Assembly: GCA_018402735.1 (NCBI GenBank)
Contig: JAGYIF010000001.1
Coordinates: forward strand, 124,001 to 188,000
Direction of reading: 5' to 3'
DNA: 64,000 bases
Origin: Pelagibacteraceae bacterium
Lineage (GTDB): Bacteria > Pseudomonadota > Alphaproteobacteria > Pelagibacterales > Pelagibacteraceae
Numbering within the stretch: position 1 is the first letter of the stretch; the number at the start of each line of letters is the position of its first letter. Positions 59,020 through 64,000 of the stretch are shown here, in pieces. The notes under the pieces are model-generated. The model saw only the letters and a list, made by a program, of their open reading frames with translations. It made no database searches and was not told the DNA's origin. The position numbers and the translations under genes were made by a program.

Positions 59020-59897
59020 AAAAATTTATTATTTTAATCCCTGTTTATAATGATTGGAAATCATTATTCAAACTTCTTGAAAATATCAATAGAGAGATAT
59101 CTAATCAAAGTAATCGTATTTCTGTGCTTGTAGTAAATGACAAATCAACAGAAGAAATAACAAATAACACAATTAACTTTTCCAATCTTGATTATGTCCG
59201 AATAATTAATTTAAAAAAAAATGGTGGTCATGGTCATGCAATCGCAACTGGCCTAAAATATATTAATGATAATATGAGTTATGATTATGTAATTCCAATG
59301 GATGGGGACGGCGAAGACAGACCAGAAGAATTAATAAAATTTTTTGATATTGTTAATACATCTTCACCTAATATCATTACTGCCAATAGAGTAAAAAGAA
59401 GTGAAGGATCTATATTTCAAACATGTTATCGTATTCACAAATTTCTAACATACTTGATGACTGGCAAAATGATAAAATTTGGAAATTATTCTTGTTTATC
59501 AACTTCAGCTGTACAAAAAATTTTATCTAACGGATCTATTTGGCTGAGTTATTCTGGAGCAATCGCAAAAAATTTTTTTTCTGTCAGCTCAATAGAATCA
59601 GCAAGAGGTATGAGGTACTTTGGTCCATCCAAAATGAACTTTATTAATCTTGTAAAACATTCTCTTAATATTTCAGCTACTTTCAAAGAAACTATTTTTA
59701 TCAGAGCTGCAATGTTAGGTATGCTTTTAACTTTTGCAGCGCATTACATTACTTCTTATTTATTGATCGCTGCAGTTCTTACTTGGGTTTTGATGCTCTA
59801 TATTTTTTTTCTTTCTAAAAACGATGATCTAAAAAAACTTCAAGCAAGCTCGGATAATATTGATGAAATAATTATTTTATACGAAAAGAAAAGCTAA
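59016..59897 (+). CDS. Glycosyltransferase family 2 (polyprenyl-phosphate sugar synthase-like)
   Basis: 293 residues. I choose the ATG at 59016, coupled to the upstream stop, over 59004. The GT-A domain shows ILIPVYNDWKSLFKLLE, VNDKST and IPMDGDGEDRPEEL (a DxD-like motif). A C-terminal hydrophobic pair (about 225-270, AAMLGMLLTFAAHYITSYLLIAAV) anchors it in the membrane. With the adjacent GT39-like protein it probably makes the lipid-linked sugar donor. Confidence 0.82.
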   Translation: MKKFIILIPVYNDWKSLFKLLENINREISNQSNRISVLVVNDKSTEEITNNTINFSNLDYVRIINLKKNGGHGHAIATGLKYINDNMSYDYVIPMDGDGEDRPEELIKFFDIVNTSSPNIITANRVKRSEGSIFQTCYRIHKFLTYLMTGKMIKFGNYSCLSTSAVQKILSNGSIWLSYSGAIAKNFFSVSSIESARGMRYFGPSKMNFINLVKHSLNISATFKETIFIRAAMLGMLLTFAAHYITSYLLIAAVLTWVLMLYIFFLSKNDDLKKLQASSDNIDEIIILYEKKS

Positions 59898-59899
59898 AA

Positions 59900-60916
59900 T
59901 TACTTAATTCCAAGTCTTTTGTGAATATCACTAGAAGAGGTAGTAAATCTAAAAATATATTTTTCATCTGGCTTAGCTCTTTTAAAACATTCCTGAGCAG
60001 CCAAAGCAGCTTCATGAAAACCGCATAAAATAAGTTTTAACTTACCTGGATAAGTGCAGATATCCCCTACTGCAAAAATACCTTTTTCATTAGTCTCAAA
60101 ATTTTCAGTATTCACAATAATGGTCTTATTGTCTAAATTTAGACCCCAATTAACTATTGGACCAAGTTCCATTTTAAGACCAAAAAAAGCCAGAACAGAA
60201 TCTACTTCTAGTTCTTTTATTTCTTTTTTATTATTTTCAATAATAACCTTTTCTATTTTAGCTTCGCCAGCAAAATTTTTTGGTTGGTAATTAGTATAGA
60301 GTTCAATTTTTGCTTCATCTTTCAGTTTCATCATTTGATTTACAGTATGCTGGGCAGCCCTAAACTCATCTCTTCTATGAACTAAAAATATTTTTTTTGC
60401 TGTCTTTGAAAGTTCAATAACCCAGTCTAAAGCTGAATCTCCTCCGCCAAATATACAAACTTTTTGATTATCAAAATTTTTTTTATTTTTAACTGAATAA
60501 AATAAATTATGCTGCTCGAACCTTTCAATTCCTTTAATGGGTGGTTTTCTAGGTTCAAAAGAACCAACTCCTCCTGCTATAATAATATTAGGAGTTTCAA
60601 ATACAGTTTTATCGCTTGTTTCAACAATCCAGTGCTTATCTTTTTTGGTGATTGAATCTACTCTTTGGTTTAAATGAAAAGTGGTTTTAAAAGGTTTAAT
60701 TTGCTCAAGAAGATTCTTGGTTAAACTTTCTCCAGTACAAATTGGAAGCGCCGGAATGTCGTAAATAGGTTTGTCTGGATATAACTCAATACATTGGCCT
60801 CCAGCTTTGTCCAAATTGTCTACAACGTGAGCATTCAAACCCAAAATACCTAATTCAAAAACTGCAAATAAGCCAACCGGCCCCGCCCCAATAATTACCG
60901 CATCTGTTTTAATCAT
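59900..60916 (-). CDS. Ferredoxin-NADP reductase, thioredoxin reductase-like type
   Basis: 338 residues. FAD-binding VIIGAGPVGLFAVFELG, DKAGGQCIELYPDKP and NADP-binding IFGGGDSALDWVIELS are present, and the C-terminal GIFAVGDICTYPGKLKL is typical. The CxxC redox pair of thioredoxin reductase is absent, which identifies the type 2 ferredoxin(flavodoxin)-NADP reductase. It lies 1 base after a 2Fe-2S ferredoxin gene, which likely encodes its partner. Confidence 0.92.
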   Translation of the reverse strand: MIKTDAVIIGAGPVGLFAVFELGILGLNAHVVDNLDKAGGQCIELYPDKPIYDIPALPICTGESLTKNLLEQIKPFKTTFHLNQRVDSITKKDKHWIVETSDKTVFETPNIIIAGGVGSFEPRKPPIKGIERFEQHNLFYSVKNKKNFDNQKVCIFGGGDSALDWVIELSKTAKKIFLVHRRDEFRAAQHTVNQMMKLKDEAKIELYTNYQPKNFAGEAKIEKVIIENNKKEIKELEVDSVLAFFGLKMELGPIVNWGLNLDNKTIIVNTENFETNEKGIFAVGDICTYPGKLKLILCGFHEAALAAQECFKRAKPDEKYIFRFTTSSSDIHKRLGIK

Positions 60917-61237
60917 TTATCCTTGTTTTTCAGGTAACGAAACAACAACACCATTTAAATTTTCATCAACAAATATCTGGCAACTTAATCTGCTACTTGC
61001 TTTTGTCTCAAAGGCAAAATCTAACATATCTTTTTCTGCATCAGATTGCTCAGGTAATTTATCTATCCAATCATCATCAACATAAACATGACAAGTTGCG
61101 CATGCACATGAACCTCCGCAATCCGCATCAATTCCTTGGATATTATTTTGAACTGCTCCTTCCATAATGGACAATCCTTTGTCGACCTCAACTATGTGTT
61201 CGGTGCCGTTAAATTCAATATAGGTTACTTTTGGCAT
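60917..61237 (-). CDS. 2Fe-2S ferredoxin, adrenodoxin type
   Basis: 106 residues. The cluster cysteines appear in DADCGGSCACATCHVY (C-x5-C-x2-C, with an extra Cys inside the loop) and in SSRLSCQIF. This class supplies electrons to Fe-S assembly, P450s or oxygenases. A strong Shine-Dalgarno (AAGGAG on the minus strand) lies 3 bases before its ATG. It is cotranscribed with the FNR gene. Confidence 0.95.
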   Translation of the reverse strand: MPKVTYIEFNGTEHIVEVDKGLSIMEGAVQNNIQGIDADCGGSCACATCHVYVDDDWIDKLPEQSDAEKDMLDFAFETKASSRLSCQIFVDENLNGVVVSLPEKQG

Positions 61238-61271
61238 GATCTCCTTTATATTTATCCGGGAGCCAATGACA

Positions 61272-62306
61272 ATGAAGAATTTAAGACAAATTCAATTAAA
61301 TTATAAGACAAAAGTATTTAAGCTTAAAGATGAGTTTAAAATATCTAGGATTTCAAAAAAAATTGTCGCAGTAATAGAAATATACCTCAAGGTTGATTCA
61401 ATTTATGGCTTGGGAGAGTGTATTCCTTATCCAAGATACAATGAAAGACTAGAAGATATTCTTATCTATTTAAAAAAAAATAAATCAGAAATAGAAAAGA
61501 TGCTAACAAAAAAAAATCTCACTAAAATTCCTTTCTTAAGCCTACAAAATGCACTTACTGCTGCACTATTAGATATTCAATTAAAGAAAGATAAAACAAA
61601 TTTTATAAAAACATATCAAATTAAAAAAAAATTTACTACCGCAATTACCATTCCTATATTTGATCTAAAAAAAACTAAACAAACCTTACAAAAATTTAAG
61701 AAGACTAAAATTATAAAAATCAAACTAGATCAAAGTGAAGTAATCCAAAAATTGTCATTAATAAGGACTGTTTGCCCAAAATCACAAATTATTATAGATG
61801 CAAATGAATCTTGGGATCAGCAGTTTTTTAAAAATAATGTTAAAATATTAGAGCAATTTAATATTTTGTTAATTGAACAACCTTTTCCAAGAGGAAAAGA
61901 TCATTATTTAAAAAATATAAAAACAAAATTAAAATTTTGTGCAGACGAAACGTTTCATTTGAAAAACAAAACAATTAATAATGATATAAAACCATATCAA
62001 TACGTAAATTTAAAGCTCGATAAATTTGGAACACATGAGCAGATACTAAAATATATTAAAACTGCTAAAAAATTAAAGAAAAAAATATTGTTAGGATGTA
62101 TGATTAGTTCCTCTTTGTCTCTTTATCCTGCTTTGCGCTATTTTAAATACTGCGATTATTTTGATTTAGATGGTGCTTACTTTTTAAAGCAGGACCGTAC
62201 TGGTGGAATTGTTTATAAAAACGGTATAGCTTCTCTTAGTCCTGGCTTTATTTGGGGTAAAAAAAAGGCCTCTAAAAAGAGGCCTTTTTTAAATTTTAAA
62301 AATTAA
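61272..62306 (+). CDS. Enolase-superfamily dipeptide epimerase (L-Ala-D/L-Glu type)
   Basis: 344 residues from the ATG at 61272, preceded by GGGAG at 61258-61262. Barrel residues of the muconate-lactonising subgroup are visible: KIIKIKLDQ (catalytic KxK), metal ligands in IIDANESW, LIEQPFP and CADETFH, and the second catalytic lysine in VNLKLDKFG. Such enzymes recycle murein dipeptides. The last 13 codons contain a bidirectional terminator. The fold is certain; the substrate is inferred. Confidence 0.85.
   Translation: MKNLRQIQLNYKTKVFKLKDEFKISRISKKIVAVIEIYLKVDSIYGLGECIPYPRYNERLEDILIYLKKNKSEIEKMLTKKNLTKIPFLSLQNALTAALLDIQLKKDKTNFIKTYQIKKKFTTAITIPIFDLKKTKQTLQKFKKTKIIKIKLDQSEVIQKLSLIRTVCPKSQIIIDANESWDQQFFKNNVKILEQFNILLIEQPFPRGKDHYLKNIKTKLKFCADETFHLKNKTINNDIKPYQYVNLKLDKFGTHEQILKYIKTAKKLKKKILLGCMISSSLSLYPALRYFKYCDYFDLDGAYFLKQDRTGGIVYKNGIASLSPGFIWGKKKASKKRPFLNFKN
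62261..62290. terminator. Bidirectional terminator inside the epimerase 3' end
   Basis: AAAAAAGGCCTC (62261-62272), loop TAAAAA, and GAGGCCTTTTTT (62279-62290) form a perfect 12-bp stem flanked by A and T runs. It would end transcription on both strands: the plus-strand epimerase, within its coding sequence, and minus-strand proteorhodopsin, 29 bases after its stop. Confidence 0.9.
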
Positions 62307-62318
62307 TTTAAAATATTA

Positions 62319-63014
62319 TTATTTGCTTGTAGCTGGAGTAAGCGACTTAGCTGTTGCATAAATCACCAGACCAAACAATATCTTGTTGATAAAATCAGCC
62401 AAGTTATAGACTTGATTAAGTGTAACTTCGTCTGCTCCACCTACCATATATCCAAATAGATAACCTAGAGGATATACAGACCAACCAAGTGTAACAATCC
62501 ATTTGCAGAAATTGAAACAATCAGCTGCAGGTCCTTTTAGCTTAGCGGCTTCTTGACCGGCTTCACCTGCAAATACTTCATACAGAATGTAAATCCATCC
62601 ACCCATTCCAATTATGAAACCTGCAGTTACATTCATATAACCAGCTTCACCTAAGTATCCGCCAATTAACATAACTAATGTTCCAATTAAAAGTCTCCAG
62701 AAAATTCCTCCAGACACTTTTTTTACTGCAGATAGAATAAAATAAAACTCGACCATTAACAGTGGAACTGTCAATAACCAATCGATATATCTAAACACAG
62801 TTGGAGAAGTTCCTGTAGTGACCCAAACTTCTCTCATATATACATAGTGAAAAAACGCAATACCACAGACTAGACCTGATATAGTAACTGACGTTCTCCA
62901 TGATGCTTTTACCTGATCTCTTTCAACGAAAAAGAACACAGTTGAAGCCAATAGTGCCATTGATACTAGCCAGAATGTAATTCCAGTAAAATCATTGGAT
63001 TGTAACATGTTCAT
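62319..63014 (-). CDS. Proteorhodopsin, green-absorbing proton pump type
   Basis: 231-residue seven-helix retinal protein that pumps protons outward in light. The DTE set of proton pumps is present in RYIDWLLTVPLLMVEFYF: D78 (acceptor, D97 of the reference green proteorhodopsin), T82 and E89 (donor, E108). The Schiff-base lysine is K211 (LADFINKILFG), and H56 matches H75. The spectral tuning site (reference position 105) is L86, indicating green absorption. Shine-Dalgarno GGGAG is 5 bases before the ATG. Two palindromes precede it. Confidence 0.97.
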   Translation of the reverse strand: MNMLQSNDFTGITFWLVSMALLASTVFFFVERDQVKASWRTSVTISGLVCGIAFFHYVYMREVWVTTGTSPTVFRYIDWLLTVPLLMVEFYFILSAVKKVSGGIFWRLLIGTLVMLIGGYLGEAGYMNVTAGFIIGMGGWIYILYEVFAGEAGQEAAKLKGPAADCFNFCKWIVTLGWSVYPLGYLFGYMVGGADEVTLNQVYNLADFINKILFGLVIYATAKSLTPATSK

Positions 63015-63030
63015 ATTTTCTCCCTTATTT

Positions 63031-63050
63031 TTTTTTGTTTAAACAAAAAA
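63031..63050. promoter_or_regulatory. Perfect 20-base palindrome in proteorhodopsin leader
   Basis: TTTTTTGTTTAAACAAAAAA is a perfect palindrome 17 bases upstream of the proteorhodopsin ATG. It could be a dimeric regulator site or a weak RNA hairpin just before the ribosome binding site. Confidence 0.5.
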
Positions 63051-63079
63051 TGTGAATTCTACTTATATAGAATTCACAT
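63050..63079 (-). promoter_or_regulatory. Hairpin with T-tract upstream of proteorhodopsin (possible attenuator)
   Basis: ATGTGAATTCTA and TAGAATTCACAT form a perfect 12-bp stem with a 6-base loop. Read on the minus strand (the proteorhodopsin direction) it is followed directly by TTTTTTGTTT, like an intrinsic terminator. Since prpE is divergent, no upstream minus-strand gene is visible for it to terminate, so leader control is a plausible reading; a protein-binding operator is the alternative. Confidence 0.55.
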
Positions 63080-63168
63080 GTTTCAAATCTTTATTTACTA
63101 GAGTTTGCAGCATTTAAAAAGCAATAATAACATGAATAAGTCCATATATTTATTGTTTTTTTTAAAAA

Positions 63169-63197
63169 TTGCATAAATTTCTATTTGTAGTTTAATA
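63169..63197 (+). promoter_or_regulatory. Candidate promoter for prpE
   Basis: TTGCAT (63169-63174) and TTAATA (63192-63197), 17 bases apart, resemble a sigma-70 promoter. The expected transcript start would be near 63204, about 19 bases before the TTG start and just before the GGGGGG ribosome binding site. Prediction by eye in an AT-rich region. Confidence 0.35.
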
Positions 63198-63222
63198 ATA
63201 ATAGATCTAAACGGGGGGAATC

Positions 63223-64000
63223 TTGAATAGTAAATATAGAGAAGTTTTTAAATCTTCGCTGCATGACAAAGAAGCTTTTTGGGCAAAAGCAGCTGAGGAG
63301 GTTAGATGGATTAAAAAATATGATCAAGTTTTAGATGCAAGCAATCCTCCATTTTACAAATGGTTTAAAGGTGGGACTATCAATACTTGTTTTAATGCAC
63401 TTGATAGACATGTTGAAGAAGGTAATGGAGAAAGAACAGCGCTAATTTACGACAGCGCTATGTCAAATAGCAAAAAAAAATATTCTTACAAACAGTTAAC
63501 AGAGGAAGTTTCTGTTTTAGCTGGTGCTTTACAAAGACAAGGTATTGTTAAAGGAGATAGAATTATCATTTACATGCCTATGATTCCTGAGGCAATTATG
63601 GCAATGCTTGCTTGTGCAAGAATTGGGGCTATTCATTCAGTTGTCTTTGGAGGATTTGCGTCACCCGAACTTGCAAGTAGGATTGACGATTCAAAAGCAA
63701 AATTAATTTTATCAGCTTCTTGTGGATTAGAACCTGGAAGAATTATTGAATACAAACCGCTACTAGTCGAAGCAATTAAATTAGCAAAGCACAAACCAGA
63801 AAAAACAGTAATTTTCCAAAGAGATAAACATAAAGCAATATTAGATAGTAACGATATAGACTGGAACGACTTTATCAAAGGAGCGCCTAGTTCAGTATGC
63901 ATTGAATGTGATGCAAATGATCCTGCATATATTTTATACACCTCTGGCACCACCGGAGTTCCTAAAGGAATTTTAAGAGATATAGGCGGACACATTGTGG
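63223..64000 (+). CDS. prpE: Propionyl-CoA synthetase (AMP-forming), N-terminal part
   Basis: Open to the window end and absent from the ORF track. It begins with TTG at 63223 (MNSKYREVFKSSLHDKEAFW), preceded by a strong GGGGGG ribosome binding site. The N-terminus WFKGGTINTCFNALDRHVEE, VIYMPMIPEA-like IIIYMPMIPEA, ACARIGAIHSVVFGGF, ASCGLEPGRIIEYKPLL and the AMP-binding YTSGTTGVPKG match acetyl/propionyl-CoA synthetases; SCGLEPGRIIEYKPLL favours PrpE. About 259 of some 630 residues are visible. It would activate propionate or acetate. Confidence 0.88.
   Translation, partial: MNSKYREVFKSSLHDKEAFWAKAAEEVRWIKKYDQVLDASNPPFYKWFKGGTINTCFNALDRHVEEGNGERTALIYDSAMSNSKKKYSYKQLTEEVSVLAGALQRQGIVKGDRIIIYMPMIPEAIMAMLACARIGAIHSVVFGGFASPELASRIDDSKAKLILSASCGLEPGRIIEYKPLLVEAIKLAKHKPEKTVIFQRDKHKAILDSNDIDWNDFIKGAPSSVCIECDANDPAYILYTSGTTGVPKGILRDIGGHIV

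Noticed and set aside
1-64000. tRNA genes, CRISPR arrays, insertion sequences or prophage
   Set aside because: All gaps between genes are short, I saw no cloverleaf, regularly spaced repeats, transposase or integrase, and gene order is that of core chromosome.

Overview
The window is a very AT-rich, tightly packed bacterial chromosome segment. Genes are short and often overlap by 1-14 bases, intergenic gaps rarely exceed 100 bases, and lysine, asparagine and isoleucine are used heavily. Gene content and order point to Alphaproteobacteria: a YfgM-BamB-Der block, an lptF-lptG-lptD-surA-pdxA-rsmA block, a DUF2155 gene beside an NDUFA12 homologue, and RNase E with an insertion inside its S1 domain. 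Together with a green-tuned proteorhodopsin next to ferredoxin and ferredoxin reductase, this suggests a streamlined marine SAR11 (Pelagibacterales) bacterium. That assignment is inference from sequence features; no database was searched.

Layout. 1-8.6 kb: end of tyrS, an AsmA-like protein, prfB (with a programmed frameshift that the ORF track hides), a class A penicillin-binding protein and RNase E/G. 8.6-18.1 kb: thiG/thiS, aroQ, accB/accC, DUF2155 and NDUFA12-like genes, a free-standing TSCPD (NrdJ C-terminal-like) protein, aspS, rnd, an Hda-like ATPase and a DUF2066 protein. 18.1-28.4 kb: purM-purN, ndk, pepA, then the LPS-export/outer-membrane block. 28.4-33.6 kb: gmk-acpP-fabG-fabD (minus strand), then rpsF-rpsR-rplI and dnaB. 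33.7-39.3 kb: alr, an RND/MMPL-type exporter, cvpA and purF. 39.3-48.3 kb (minus): a one-G-domain Der, BamB, YfgM, panB, guaA, a TPR protein, guaB, rlmE, pssA and psd. 48.4-57.7 kb: icd, a GT9-like transferase, alaS, recA, a TolC-like protein, an HCCA-isomerase-like protein, a GST and a DksA. 57.7-64 kb: a GT39/GT2 pair, FNR-type reductase plus 2Fe-2S ferredoxin, an enolase-superfamily epimerase, proteorhodopsin, and the start of prpE, which runs off the window.

Most genes serve core functions: purine synthesis (purM, purN, purF, guaA, guaB, gmk, ndk), translation, fatty acid and phospholipid synthesis, and envelope building. The energy-related part is at the right end, where light-driven proton pumping sits beside a small electron-transfer pair.

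The main unusual points are reduced or altered versions of conserved proteins: Der with one G domain, SurA without its PPIase domains, RNase E without the zinc-link cysteines, DksA with one of four zinc cysteines, and a stand-alone RNR C-terminal domain. Regulatory oddities are two adjacent palindromes in the proteorhodopsin leader, a terminator embedded in the 3' coding end of the epimerase gene, and a candidate SOS box at recA. I saw no tRNA, rRNA, CRISPR array, insertion sequence or prophage. No stretch over 300 bases lacks a gene.
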